This document shows, in pieces, positions 8,801-17,468 of a stretch of DNA of 38,556 nt. The position numbers were made by a program, and so were the translations under genes. Each line of letters opens with the position of its first letter. The stretch's first letter is position 1. The notes under the pieces are model-generated. The model made no database searches and had not been told where the DNA came from. It saw nothing but the letters and a program-made list of their open reading frames with translations. Source of the DNA: an uncultured Porphyromonadaceae bacterium (GTDB lineage Bacteria; Bacteroidota; Bacteroidia; Bacteroidales; Muribaculaceae); NCBI GenBank assembly GCA_947177405.1, contig CAMWUJ010000027.1:1-38556 (forward strand), in the 5' to 3' direction.

Positions 8801-10714
8801 GAAGCCGACACGCATATTGGGACTTGTTCTGTCAGCCGGAAAATCCCAGATATTCCCGGCTGTCCGACGTATGCCTATAATAGGAATATGGTTGGCAAGC
8901 TTGAGCCCACCCACATAAGAAGCATAAGAATTATCATCCTTGAGTATATTCTCCGGGTTCTTGATATCGTCAATTGTAATCAGAGATCCATCGACTCCCT
9001 CGGCATGAGCATCGACCACATAATCCTCAACCGGGTTGCCAGCCTCATCTATGGGATTGACCATCGGTCTCTGACATTCGGAAGTGGCGAATCCATCTGC
9101 TGTAAGAGTGACAAGATCAAAGCACCCGTCGGCAGCCTGCGCACGGAACACATATTCCTGTTCCACTCCGATCACATCGCCTTTTTCATCCTTGATATAT
9201 ATCGGCTCAATTCCTTTGGCATATCCATCGGGAGTGACGGTGGCGTGTCCACCTTCCGGCTGCCTCTCGATTGTCCATGTCACACTCACTGCGGGGTTGC
9301 TTCGAAGATGATATTCCTGATTTCCTATACAAATCGGGGTATCCATCGAAGGATTGATAGGGCAGTGGTGACGGATGTCGGCTTTCTCGCGGACGTAGGC
9401 ATATTTAAGAAAAATTCCCCCCAGGTCCACACTTAGAACAGTGAGGAATCGAATCTCAGCACCGGAGAAAGGAACCTTGGCTATAATTGAAGTGCTTCCA
9501 CCACCACCTTTTGCGACACTGAGACCGAGCACGCCGGCGCTTACGGTCTCCTCGGAGACCTTATTACCATTACGGTCGAACAAAACGATATTCAGGAAAG
9601 AACCTGCATCGAGCGACAATGCGCCTCCAAAATCATAGCAGAATCCAACCTCGGTCCCGGCATCAAATATCTCACGGTCGGGAATCTCCGGATCTTTCAT
9701 CATGAATTTTCCTCCTCCCTGATAGCCTATTGCAAGAATCGGAGTAAGCGACATGTAATTATCAAGATCCTCATCAATAAATTTTTCCAGTTCCCTGTTC
9801 AATACCGGTATTGGGAGACCTAAAGCGAAAGGGTTCCATCCTTTCACATAGTCAAGATCGGCCCGGCGGTTGTCGTTATCTTCATTATATTTCTGAAAGG
9901 GTGTGGTTTTGCCATCGGTGGAGACGGCACCATTCTTCTTGTTCTTAGTTATTGTGAACATACGGCTCTTACCCACGAATCCATATTTTACGCGGATATT
10001 TTGTCCTGCTGACAGAGTCACACCACCAGAATAGTCGAGAGCGATCTCATCAAACACCCCGGGAGCATCGGCAGTGACACATACACAGGCATCTTCCGAT
10101 CCCGGAACTTGAATTAATGAAAGGGTTACACCACTTCCATCCTGACCCTCTTTGGCCGGCACCACTTTCACAAGTTCGCCATCGCGATAAAAACCGATTG
10201 CCATTGCCTTCACCACATCAAGCGAAAGCACATTCACCCCGGAGGCAATAAGCACGAAGCCTGCCTCACAACCCTTTGCATAATAGCAACTGCGGTCGCG
10301 GATACTGAAGAGGGGATTTACCGTTACCCCGACATTTACAACACCATTGAATTCACAATAATCATCCAGATCATCATTAAGAAGGGCATTAAGGTTATCA
10401 GGCCAGCTACCCACCGACACACTGCTTGGCAGTTTATTGATAGCACATGATTCTCCAGTGAGCGCCCGACGGTTTGACAGGAAATGATATTCGAGCCAAC
10501 CATCTTTGGGAAGATAAGAGCCATTGTCGGTTTTGCCGTCAAGATCGATACGGTCCTCATTGTCGAAATATATGGGGCGATGTTTCAGACTAATCTCATC
10601 CCTCACCATAGGATTGTCGAAAAGATCCTCTTCGGCAGCTTGAATTGCGAGAGGTGAGAATGGAGAGAGGAGAAGCACAATCAGAAATATATATTTTAAG
10701 AAAGAATTCTTCAT
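5855..10714 (-). CDS. Giant multidomain surface protein with T9SS-type C terminus
   Basis: This 1619-residue protein is the last gene of a five-gene surface operon. A signal peptide is probably cut after IQA (residue 26). Four related modules of about 130-150 residues lie near 103-250, 305-443, 583-739 and 783-913. Each opens near an acidic patch (NDDLDDY, DEDLDNY, KDDNSY, VDDDMESY), and most end in an IRVYG-like strand, reminiscent of discoidin-type beta-sandwiches. A calcium-binding-like GDADGDGMPD follows at 913-922, then an Ig-like segment, a DWTKWDNWTNGSPY region common in long Bacteroidetes surface proteins, and a C-terminal YTLDGKVI sorting-type domain ending KLIVN. The context suggests a fimbria-associated adhesin, perhaps analogous to the large tip protein Mfa5 of Porphyromonas gingivalis, though no von Willebrand domain is recognised. 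Ligand unknown. Confidence 0.85.
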   Translation of the reverse strand: MKNSFLKYIFLIVLLLSPFSPLAIQAAEEDLFDNPMVRDEISLKHRPIYFDNEDRIDLDGKTDNGSYLPKDGWLEYHFLSNRRALTGESCAINKLPSSVSVGSWPDNLNALLNDDLDDYCEFNGVVNVGVTVNPLFSIRDRSCYYAKGCEAGFVLIASGVNVLSLDVVKAMAIGFYRDGELVKVVPAKEGQDGSGVTLSLIQVPGSEDACVCVTADAPGVFDEIALDYSGGVTLSAGQNIRVKYGFVGKSRMFTITKNKKNGAVSTDGKTTPFQKYNEDNDNRRADLDYVKGWNPFALGLPIPVLNRELEKFIDEDLDNYMSLTPILAIGYQGGGKFMMKDPEIPDREIFDAGTEVGFCYDFGGALSLDAGSFLNIVLFDRNGNKVSEETVSAGVLGLSVAKGGGGSTSIIAKVPFSGAEIRFLTVLSVDLGGIFLKYAYVREKADIRHHCPINPSMDTPICIGNQEYHLRSNPAVSVTWTIERQPEGGHATVTPDGYAKGIEPIYIKDEKGDVIGVEQEYVFRAQAADGCFDLVTLTADGFATSECQRPMVNPIDEAGNPVEDYVVDAHAEGVDGSLITIDDIKNPENILKDDNSYASYVGGLKLANHIPIIGIRRTAGNIWDFPADRTSPNMRVGFIVESAVEGLNLSVLDLYHISLYKTDSEGKQVRVYDHLIDENNTISADIGGANKALKVRFSISVPNIDEHGDEMVFNQMILWVSGVADVKLGELRIYNAFWEWEDEDSDCADIMGCSTTVLSTSDTHTTLDFNRMVMGEGVSVATVINDLDNMVDDDMESYTTIFKTVGVSGVTIAVNLGRTLDYRHQLGIVTDNNTYLAGVKLADVIQVKTLYRGEETGDIFNDWNVVDANVAGFGDKKYIIISPKYMYDEVLLTFVGTVNVLNDIRVYGLFVRGDADGDGMPDCLDSQPCSDLITSIEVNEICVGDDIYVTATGSPGFYPISFNAPLTEDEETDTKSMKIEIKETQNGGKGVFKYPFSTGKAGVYQVVIYNQDGAPIRSASYKVHPDNTQWLTTATTSDWTKWDNWTNGSPYCCTNVVIPSNATVYPDLSGSVTDGDEYCCNLIHFEPGAEVNRVTRLNYNRVWAELALSPNRYHLLSAPLQSMYSGDMFIPGDMSGIHSADYFTPLNSETSPQNRFNPTIYQRLWARTAKGRLWAGKQEVDIATVREQLSESLSTEWSSAFNHLSTPYSPGMGFSLWVDNGELPDNIDFRFRFPKEHTSYNYFSDFDREMLDMSESLSRENVGRFIYESNPDISPMDVIKIKTDDDRYNEFRYNDRLLYDFPGNEGELHFTVSSQSPTNVFLFGNPFMSRIDVGEFIAGNDDLISAVMFYDGNTIRKVAADENGSILGLDRFPSISPMQAVYVTTIGEPTDQLSIRITPDMLGPVTNAEAGKQAALRINLNGNGNTATMTVTEGSHSMISEALIENEVAPSLAIYSVDNGKAFDFLPENERIPLTIIKKPEEEAYLSFDSFNGVDREDYRIIDLVACKEYTLDHDIPLPVEMGSTSGRFILVSFKAPSAIGNTQDDSDIIVNAANGILHVASHGDRITSINIYTLDGKVIANQMVRNAYEVSLSVPQGVCVVEVTTANGSGQKFKLIVN

Positions 10715-10735
10715 TGTGTCAATTAAATTGATTGG

Positions 10736-12187
10736 TTAATTTAGGTATGGAACAGTATATGACTTGTCTTCCATAAATGCATCCAGATCTTTTATTTTTA
10801 TTACGTATTTATGGTTTCTTCTAAGATAGAATTCTCCATCTATTACATCCGGAGAGACGATACCTGTTCCATTGATAGCATTGTCCCAATCACGGTCATC
10901 ACATTTGAAATGGGAATTACGATATTCATGTGTATCTACAGAATAGGGATGATGGGTTCTTAGAACAAGTCTGGTTTTCCCGGGGAGGAGATAAGCCACA
11001 AGTCTTTGTTCTTTTCCATCTTTACATTCAGATTCCGAAAGAGATTGGTATCCAACGGCAGTGAAAACTCCATTTTTTGTAGTATTGACTATGCCGGTTT
11101 TCATTGATGATGACCCGGGAAGAAAATCGTCATAACTGTTTAATCCTACTTCTGTTGAAACCTTGTCAGCTAATAGGCTGATCCAGTTCACGTAATGTCC
11201 CTGATGAGGAGTTGGATTCTCAATACGAATTTCCACTTTAGCCATACATCTGAACAATACTCCGGAAATGGGAAGATCTTTTACTTCTTCTCCTTTTATA
11301 TTTTTTTCAGAGAATTTGATTAAATCGCTCTTATTTCCTTCCATTAAGGTATAGCAACTTCCGTAGAATAATTGTGGAACATCAACTGCATGATTATTTA
11401 AAAGGAAATTACGATACGTTCCTATTATATCATTTATTCCACCTATTGAACTACCTCCGAAGAAATCACGCCAAGGGAGAGTATTGGGATTGAAAGGTTC
11501 TTCATTAAATCTCATCTTGGCTTTAAAATCCTCAAAATATCCATATTGTCCATAGTCAATTGAGAATTTGTTGTTATCGCCATCTTTCATGTCAAAAAGG
11601 ATTTTCCCATTTATATCGCGATAGGCGGTTTTGGTTTCAGAACCATAAGCAAGAGCGATGACGCGATATTCGTAGCCATAAACTTTTTTGATCTTTCCTT
11701 TGAAAACTTTATGGTTAGACTTGTCATGGAAGTCAGACTCACCGAAATGATCATCTAACACACCTTCTCCTGTTTCTTCAAAAAGGGTGGTATCGTTGCT
11801 TATGTCGTGGACAAAGCGTGACTCTCCTTCGACTTTGCGACGAAAAACTATAACTTTTACTGTATTAATTTGAGATATTTCTTCCAACCCGTCATCAGAG
11901 GAGCTGATATCGGAGGGATCAATCGGATTTAAAGATCCACCGGTTCCGGGAGGAGCGGTACGGGAATCATCTTCAATTATCCATCCAGCTCCAACAGTTA
12001 GGTTCAAAGGGACCTCAACGGTTTCCATAAGATTTTCTTCAGACGGCTGATCGATCGGAGTATCAGAGAGAGCTCCGTCATCACACGATGACATCAGAAT
12101 TAAAAAGCTTAACACAAATGTGAAGGAACACCTAAGCCAAAGGTTATCTTCAGAATATTTTGTATATTTCATGGACGTTATAAACAT
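10736..12187 (-). CDS. Fimbrial-type lipoprotein (fourth gene of surface operon)
   Basis: This 483-residue lipoprotein has a hydrophobic N terminus and a lipobox LMSSC with the lipidated Cys at residue 35. Acidic residues follow the Cys (CDDG), as in Bacteroidetes surface-exposed lipoproteins. An INTVKVIVFRR strand, and a C-terminal RRNHKYVIKI segment, recall FimB/Mfa2-like fimbrial proteins, where the equivalents are VNDxKVYVF and NHYYSL. A minor or tip subunit is likely. It starts 8 bp after the stop of the gene upstream and ends 21 bp before the giant protein, so the three are surely cotranscribed. An ATG at 12172 (MKYTKYSED) would give a shorter, more typical signal peptide and is a good alternative start. 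The gene is AT-rich: one sampled line is about one-third GC. Confidence 0.75.
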   Translation of the reverse strand: MFITSMKYTKYSEDNLWLRCSFTFVLSFLILMSSCDDGALSDTPIDQPSEENLMETVEVPLNLTVGAGWIIEDDSRTAPPGTGGSLNPIDPSDISSSDDGLEEISQINTVKVIVFRRKVEGESRFVHDISNDTTLFEETGEGVLDDHFGESDFHDKSNHKVFKGKIKKVYGYEYRVIALAYGSETKTAYRDINGKILFDMKDGDNNKFSIDYGQYGYFEDFKAKMRFNEEPFNPNTLPWRDFFGGSSIGGINDIIGTYRNFLLNNHAVDVPQLFYGSCYTLMEGNKSDLIKFSEKNIKGEEVKDLPISGVLFRCMAKVEIRIENPTPHQGHYVNWISLLADKVSTEVGLNSYDDFLPGSSSMKTGIVNTTKNGVFTAVGYQSLSESECKDGKEQRLVAYLLPGKTRLVLRTHHPYSVDTHEYRNSHFKCDDRDWDNAINGTGIVSPDVIDGEFYLRRNHKYVIKIKDLDAFMEDKSYTVPYLN

Positions 12188-12195
12188 TAGGATAT

Positions 12196-13533
12196 TTAAA
12201 ATTCGAATTCGTGAGAAGCTTCAAAAGCAGGACAAACTTCTATTTGCACATCCACTTCTTGAGTAGGCGAAAAAATTTTGTCGAATTTACCAGAGATATT
12301 CACTTTTACATTAGCCACGGAGTAGAATTCGTCTCTTTGTTGGTCATATATGAATATATCCGATCCAAATTTTCTAACTCCTGATTGATAGATAGACGCA
12401 TCTTCTCCCGAGAGAAAATAATTCTGAGACGGACGAATATCAAAATCCTGGAATTGCAGTGGTAGTGCTTCTCCGTTTTCATCAGTAAGAGTGCCGGGCT
12501 TATAATGGACTCTAATCATTATTCTCCTACCTATTTCACTTGGTAACATAAAGGTAGATAAGGTCGCGGAATAGGTATGTTTATTCGGATCATCATCAGT
12601 AGAATATTTATCCTTCACCCAATTGAATTGGCTGGTAGATGCTACCATGATTTCATTAATTTCTTCCCCGGATCCTTCATTATTATTGGAGTTGGAATAG
12701 ATATGCTGGTCATTATTCTTTGATGCTGAGGCTGCAGTAATTGGATAATATTCCCCATGATCGCCCCATAAAGTTATAGACATTGGAAGATTGGATATAT
12801 ACATTTCAAGATGATCCACATTGTTGATATCCACATCTGTGACTGTTATATTGAACTGGCTAACAATTCGGTATAATTTCCCGAAAATGGATCCTTCAGG
12901 AGGATTGTTTTGAGTTACCTGATTCTCATTTTTACCTCGTAATATAGACATTTTATTATAATGGAACACACTGTCTTTCCCGGTTTCAGATGTTTTGAGG
13001 TAGAGATGTCCGAAATATAGTTCAGGGGTAAACTTAGGTGACTTGAGGGTTATACCGAGATTTTGGAAATTGGAGATCGTGGTAAATTCAAAATTGTCTT
13101 TATCCTGAGATGTATAAGCACAAGCAGAAAATATATAGCCGACACGTACTTTACTGTCTCTTGTAGGGGTGAATAGTCTCGTAGCTACTTTATCGTTGAA
13201 GTTTTCTCCCCCGAATCTGAGCACATCAATTTCGTCAAGTCTTGATAATTCTGTAATTTGATCTAATGTTGGAGTATTCCCGCTTTTAGAGCTTTTACCT
13301 TTATACTCCCATATCTGCAGTCGGTCGGCATTGCATTGTCCCGGTTGGGAAGGTTCTGCGCGTGAAGTTAAGGGGAGGCCGGTGGGCTTCCCTCCGACAA
13401 TCTGAATCAGTTTGTTGTCAGGATGGTCTTGTGGATTCAGGGCATCGGGAAGATTATCAGATGCACATGAACAAAGGAGACTCACGAAAAACATGAATCC
13501 ACTAAGGATTGATATGAAATTAAATCGGGTCAT
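12196..13533 (-). CDS. Fimbrial-type lipoprotein (third gene of surface operon)
   Basis: This 445-residue lipoprotein has a signal peptide ending in LLCSC (lipidated Cys near residue 23). A long beta-rich body follows, with a SRAEPSQPG stretch near the N terminus that contains an Arg such as fimbrillins use for proteolytic maturation. Near its C terminus IRPSQNYFLSG matches the position of the N-x-Y motif in its operon partners. It is probably a fimbrial subunit of the Mfa/FimB group, but which one (shaft, anchor or tip) cannot be told. It lies between a 23-bp and an 8-bp gap in the operon. Like its downstream neighbour it is AT-rich by eye compared with the first two genes, which hints at more rapid exchange or divergence. 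Confidence 0.7.
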   Translation of the reverse strand: MTRFNFISILSGFMFFVSLLCSCASDNLPDALNPQDHPDNKLIQIVGGKPTGLPLTSRAEPSQPGQCNADRLQIWEYKGKSSKSGNTPTLDQITELSRLDEIDVLRFGGENFNDKVATRLFTPTRDSKVRVGYIFSACAYTSQDKDNFEFTTISNFQNLGITLKSPKFTPELYFGHLYLKTSETGKDSVFHYNKMSILRGKNENQVTQNNPPEGSIFGKLYRIVSQFNITVTDVDINNVDHLEMYISNLPMSITLWGDHGEYYPITAASASKNNDQHIYSNSNNNEGSGEEINEIMVASTSQFNWVKDKYSTDDDPNKHTYSATLSTFMLPSEIGRRIMIRVHYKPGTLTDENGEALPLQFQDFDIRPSQNYFLSGEDASIYQSGVRKFGSDIFIYDQQRDEFYSVANVKVNISGKFDKIFSPTQEVDVQIEVCPAFEASHEFEF

Positions 13534-13556
13534 AATCGTCGAAATTCAAGCTGGTT

Positions 13557-14831
13557 TCACATTTCAATATCCACTATTGCTTGCCATGCTCCTACCACGG
13601 TGATTTCCAACTTGTGGTTTCTCAGGGCTTCCTCAAGATCCACAGGATTGTCGGTGCCATCCTCCTTGTTGAGATTGCCAAGACAATAGAGATGGTTTGC
13701 CATTATGTCGTATAAATTGTGGTCGGTCACTTCTATTTCTTCGTCAGGGTGCATGGAAGTGGTTCGAGCCATCCGGATAGGGAGGAGTCGCAAGGGATAA
13801 TTACCATGATAGAAGCAAAGGGCAAGACTGCAAGGACCCGATTCTTCACTCGTCAGGGAAGTCTCCGGGATAGAATGAGAGGAGAGGGCGACCGGGAAAA
13901 TGAAGCTTCCCGCCGGATCGGGTTTTAGATTGAAAATCTCCTTATTCAGGTCAGTCTTTTGGATGGAGGCATAGCGGATCAGTCCAAGCAAGGCATCAGG
14001 GAAATCGTGGAATTCGTCTGCCTTGGTGCGAGAGACAAGATTCAGGGAGGAATCGAATCCCATACCTACTATCGCCACTTCTGTCACTTCATATCGATTC
14101 CCTTTCTTTATGTCGGTTCCCCAGTCAAACAAAGATTCCACCTTTTCCGGAATATTCTCCACATAAAGGAATATCCCCGCAACTGCCCTGAATAGAGTGA
14201 TTTCTGAAAGGAACGACCCATCTTGGTCGATATGTAATGTCTCCACCGCTCCTTTGGGATCATGCGCATAGCCGGAGAAGAATTCGGTTACGACGGCTTC
14301 CTCGGCAGTGTTTGTCATTATCGCCTGAGTCCATGATGTTTGTTCGGGAATCCAGTTAAGGACGCGCGACGATTGTTGTTCTGAGTCGTCATCGCGCCCA
14401 ATAGCGAGAAACCGGTAGTAACCTTTGGGAAGCTTCATGGGGAGTGAAAGGGATTGGGTCTCGTTGAAATCAAAGCCGTTGTTGTTTTCAGGCTCGAAAG
14501 CATCCACATAAATATGGGGAACTTCTTCCGCATCGTTTTTCATCAGTTTGGATCCTGCATCATATAGGAGGAAAGATGAGTCATCATTACCGGATTCTGA
14601 TCTAAATACGTATATCCTCACGTCGTTCACATCCTGCACGCAGTCGGTGGAGGTGAGGGTGCGAGGTGATCTTGTGGAGGTGGCATCATTGACAGTGATG
14701 TCGAAGGAGAGAGATACATTGAATAAACCAGTTGATTCATACTGAGGGAGTGGTTCTGTCGCCGAGCAAGCCGAGAGGAGGAGGATAATCACGGCTCCCA
14801 AAGTATAGGATTTAATTTTTGGGGAAATCAT
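13557..14831 (-). CDS. FimB/Mfa2-like fimbrial lipoprotein (second gene of operon)
   Basis: The 424-residue product has a lipobox LLSAC (Cys22). It shares with the first operon gene a VNDVRIYVFRS strand after a Thr/Arg-rich linker, a KGYYRFLAIG strand, and a MANHLYCLGNL segment before a C terminus that reads VVGAWQAIVDIEM. These are hallmarks of the FimB/Mfa2 anchor and minor fimbrial subunits of Bacteroidales, which tether or cap fimbriae at the outer membrane. The gene is 61 bp downstream of its paralogue and 23 bp upstream of the next gene. The pair probably arose by duplication. Which one is the anchor is not clear. Confidence 0.8.
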   Translation of the reverse strand: MISPKIKSYTLGAVIILLLSACSATEPLPQYESTGLFNVSLSFDITVNDATSTRSPRTLTSTDCVQDVNDVRIYVFRSESGNDDSSFLLYDAGSKLMKNDAEEVPHIYVDAFEPENNNGFDFNETQSLSLPMKLPKGYYRFLAIGRDDDSEQQSSRVLNWIPEQTSWTQAIMTNTAEEAVVTEFFSGYAHDPKGAVETLHIDQDGSFLSEITLFRAVAGIFLYVENIPEKVESLFDWGTDIKKGNRYEVTEVAIVGMGFDSSLNLVSRTKADEFHDFPDALLGLIRYASIQKTDLNKEIFNLKPDPAGSFIFPVALSSHSIPETSLTSEESGPCSLALCFYHGNYPLRLLPIRMARTTSMHPDEEIEVTDHNLYDIMANHLYCLGNLNKEDGTDNPVDLEEALRNHKLEITVVGAWQAIVDIEM

Positions 14832-14892
14832 TTTAGCGTTAGGTAATAGAATTTGATAAGTATGGAATTCGCCTGAAGAATAAAGGGCGGAA

Positions 14893-16188
14893 TTAGAGAG
14901 TCATGTCGTGACGCTGATCCCATCCCGGAGAAACATTAATCGTTATGATCTGCTCTTTTGAGAGATCTATCGGATCATCAGGCTTGAAAGGCTGGGGTGG
15001 GTCATCATCGGGATCTTCCCCGGAATCGGTATATTTTACTCCGAGGGAATAATAATGATTGGCTATGATGTCGAATCGCCGGTTGTCTTGCTTCGCGGCA
15101 TTTTCGGAGGTATTATCATTCAAAATATGATCGGCACATACCACATCGTAAGTTTTCAGCACCTTTTCTCCGGTTTCCCCTCCATATAATACCACTTGCA
15201 ATGTCGGGTTTTTAGAAGCATGGGCCGGGAGGAGGAAGCAACCGCCTAAAACGCTGTTGTTTATTTTTCTAACTCCTTTGGGAGCTTCTTCCAATCCTTC
15301 TGCTCTCCAGTCGTATGCCGGTATGGAATACCTGTTATGATCAGTATCTACCGATAGGGAGGAGAGGTCGAAAGATAAGAGTTCATAATTACCGGTTCCC
15401 ATTTCCATAGCGTTGAACGGAGGAAGTAAACGAGCCCGGTAACCTTTTACAGAGGCAACCACCGCCAAACGTGTCACTCTTTCCATATCTCCTTCAGAAG
15501 TAGGAAGCTGGTAAGGTATGTTTTCAAAATAACCCAATAATCCTGCCGGGATCCGATTAAGAATAATGCTTCCTCCTTTCACCACTTTGGAGTCGGCATT
15601 TATCATGATTCCCTGCTTTATGCCGGCAAAGACCTCATCAACATTCTTCCCGGCATTTAGCACTATGTTCATCTCTTCGAGCGTGGAGAGCCCCGGGGTG
15701 ATCTGTGGGGTCCATACTCCATCGACGTCATTCTCGAGATGATAAGTCTCGTTGGGCAATACAGTGCCATCCTTAATATCGGATTCGAATCCCACAGCAA
15801 GAAATGAATATGTCCCTTCCTCAAGATCGGCCGTGAAGGTCACGCTATGTGTTTCTGTGGAATTAGGATAGGAGTTTATGAATTCAGCTACAGGTACTGA
15901 AGTAACGTATGTGGCTGCTAAATCAGATCCTTTGAATACATAGACCTTCATATCGTTCACTTGTTGGCGTGGGGTGCGGCTCCAGATCTGACGCCCTGAA
16001 CGAGTATCATCCTCGGTATGGATTCGTAGATTAAATGAAATGGTCACAGCATGGGAGGTAGTCTCCGGTTGCCGTATATCCTCTTCGGAAGAGCATGAAG
16101 ATAATAATAAAGGTGTCAGATAACATGCCATGAAGAGACATCCCATCTTGAAGATGGTGTGTAGTTTAGTGGACGCAAATAATCGCAT
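14893..16188 (-). CDS. FimB/Mfa2-like fimbrial lipoprotein (first gene of operon)
   Basis: The 431-residue protein heads the surface operon. Its lipobox is LLSSC (Cys32), followed by SSEED, an acidic stretch resembling the Bacteroidetes lipoprotein surface-export signal. The FimB/Mfa2 features are ISFNLRI, QVNDMKVYVFKG, TYSFLAVGF and a C-terminal NHYYSLGVKY. Family members sit on the outer membrane and anchor or limit fimbria growth. An internal ATG at 16146 (MGCLFMACYL) would shorten the signal peptide to a more usual length. The 303-bp gap to the divergent sigma factor gene contains no clear TTTG/TAnnTTTG promoter on this strand, so a dedicated sigma factor or another regulator may drive the operon. 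Confidence 0.8.
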   Translation of the reverse strand: MRLFASTKLHTIFKMGCLFMACYLTPLLLSSCSSEEDIRQPETTSHAVTISFNLRIHTEDDTRSGRQIWSRTPRQQVNDMKVYVFKGSDLAATYVTSVPVAEFINSYPNSTETHSVTFTADLEEGTYSFLAVGFESDIKDGTVLPNETYHLENDVDGVWTPQITPGLSTLEEMNIVLNAGKNVDEVFAGIKQGIMINADSKVVKGGSIILNRIPAGLLGYFENIPYQLPTSEGDMERVTRLAVVASVKGYRARLLPPFNAMEMGTGNYELLSFDLSSLSVDTDHNRYSIPAYDWRAEGLEEAPKGVRKINNSVLGGCFLLPAHASKNPTLQVVLYGGETGEKVLKTYDVVCADHILNDNTSENAAKQDNRRFDIIANHYYSLGVKYTDSGEDPDDDPPQPFKPDDPIDLSKEQIITINVSPGWDQRHDMTL

Positions 16189-16491
16189 TTTGAGTTATCA
16201 TGGAATGGCGAAAACAGAGGGATCGGCTTTTATGGATGCTAAATTATTAGTATCTGGATTAGTAAATTCTTCTGCTTAGGTCGTGGTATTAGCATATATG
16301 TAAGTTCTAAAGAATTAATCTCTTTAGACGGCGTAAAATTAGTATAAAAAAATAAGAAAATGAAATAAAAGGGAGAAAAAATGAAATATGACGAGTCAAA
16401 AAGATACTCAGGGTTAATAATCAAAGGATAAAAAATTTTTTTGATATTACGGTTATGTTTTGCTCTTTCATTCGTATCTATAGTGTAAGCA
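16189..16491. other. Divergent intergenic region between surface operon and ECF sigma operon
   Basis: This 303-bp AT-rich region must hold the promoters for both operons. I find no exact TAnnTTTG box on either strand: the nearest are TATGTTTTG on + near 16454 and the reverse of CAAAGGATA near 16423 on minus, each one base too long. No inverted repeats flank a promoter-sized segment, so there is no sign of phase inversion. A homopolymer-like AAAAAATTTTTTT lies near 16433-16442. Confidence 0.5.
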
Positions 16492-16971
16492 ATGAAAAAA
16501 GACAGTTTGACATATTCATTTCTCGCACTTCGCGATAAGTTGCACAGAAGCGCCATGACATTCCTTAAGAATGATGAGGATGCCAAAGATGCCATGCAGG
16601 ATACATTCTTCAATCTTTGGAGACATGGTGGAGTCGAGACAGAACCGGAGGCCCGGAACAAGCTGTTTGCAGTATTGAGGAATATCTGTATAGACCGCCT
16701 GCGCAAGCCTTCTTTGGTCGGAATAGACGATATCAACAAGGAAGGGTTGGAGGTCAATCCTGTATATTATGAAGATATGGATAAATATGAGTCATTGCTT
16801 ACCGATGGGCTCACTGATATTCAAAGAGAGATATATTCACTTGTCATGCACGACGGGATGGAATATGAAGAGATTGCCGGAAAGCTGAAGATGTCGGTGG
16901 AGGCTGTCAGGATGAATATGAGCCGGTCAAGGAAAAAGATACGTGATAACTATAAACAACTTGAAAAATGA
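16492..16971 (+). CDS. ECF-type RNA polymerase sigma factor
   Basis: This 159-residue protein has the two-domain layout of extracytoplasmic-function sigma factors. Region 2 spans residues ~10-70, with DAKDAMQDTFFNLW in the core-binding part and RNICIDRLR after it. Region 4 spans ~105-155, with EIAGKLKMSVEAVRMNMSR as the promoter -35-reading helix-turn-helix. No extra C-terminal domain is present. Its stop overlaps the ATG of the next gene in ATGA, so the sigma factor and its putative anti-sigma partner are translationally coupled. Downstream lie a small secreted protein and an outer-membrane barrel, which makes envelope or surface signalling its probable role. Targets may include this operon itself and the divergent fimbrial operon (inference). 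Confidence 0.9.
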   Translation: MKKDSLTYSFLALRDKLHRSAMTFLKNDEDAKDAMQDTFFNLWRHGGVETEPEARNKLFAVLRNICIDRLRKPSLVGIDDINKEGLEVNPVYYEDMDKYESLLTDGLTDIQREIYSLVMHDGMEYEEIAGKLKMSVEAVRMNMSRSRKKIRDNYKQLEK

Positions 16972-17456
16972 AAGAGCGAGACGATAAACTGGCATTGCAG
17001 GAGACCGAGCAGCTTTGTCGACTATATATGGATTGCAAACTTTCTGTATTTGAGGAGACAGAGCTCAGATATATCCTCACTCAGGTTGATTATCATTCTC
17101 CGTTGATTGATGAGGCTCGTCAGATCATGGAAGTGGAGGTAGATATTTCAGATAAACCTAATAAGATTGATAAATATAAGAAACGTACGTTCCGTAAATG
17201 GCTTCTTCCCGTTAGTGTCGCCGCTTCAGTAGCTGTGATATTCAGCATAGGCGTGACGCTATTTCCAAATTCCACAAACGGTTGGAATTCGGATGAGCCA
17301 TATTATATGGCTTATTCCAACGGACATCGGCTGAATGATGGAGATGCCAGATTAAAAATTGAGGACGAGAAGAAATCAGTTGATGAATTCATTAAGGAAA
17401 TGTCTGAGCTTGAAGCCGAGGAGAAACAGATGATGGACAATTTTTTTAACCTCTAA
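16968..17456 (+). CDS. Probable one-TM anti-sigma factor
   Basis: The 162-residue protein has a charged cytoplasmic N-terminal part of ~75 residues, one membrane helix (WLLPVSVAASVAVIFSIG, about residues 78-99) and a ~60-residue periplasmic tail rich in Asp, Glu and Lys ending DNFFNL. It has no FecR-like domain and no zinc-binding HxxxCxxC motif. Position and topology indicate an anti-sigma factor holding the preceding ECF sigma factor at the inner membrane. It overlaps that gene by 4 bp and is followed after 12 bp by a secreted protein. Sequence similarity to known anti-sigma families is not obvious, so the call rests on context. Confidence 0.7.
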   Translation: MKERDDKLALQETEQLCRLYMDCKLSVFEETELRYILTQVDYHSPLIDEARQIMEVEVDISDKPNKIDKYKKRTFRKWLLPVSVAASVAVIFSIGVTLFPNSTNGWNSDEPYYMAYSNGHRLNDGDARLKIEDEKKSVDEFIKEMSELEAEEKQMMDNFFNL

Positions 17457-17468
17457 TATTTGTGAAAA

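Noticed and set aside
8240..9638. Several + strand frames of 65-182 codons
   Set aside because: They are mirror frames of the giant protein gene; their His/Ile/Ser-rich composition is typical of antisense translation.
16189..16491. Possible invertible promoter upstream of the fimbrial operon
   Set aside because: Bacteroides surface operons often have one, but I find no inverted repeats flanking a promoter here and no nearby recombinase gene.
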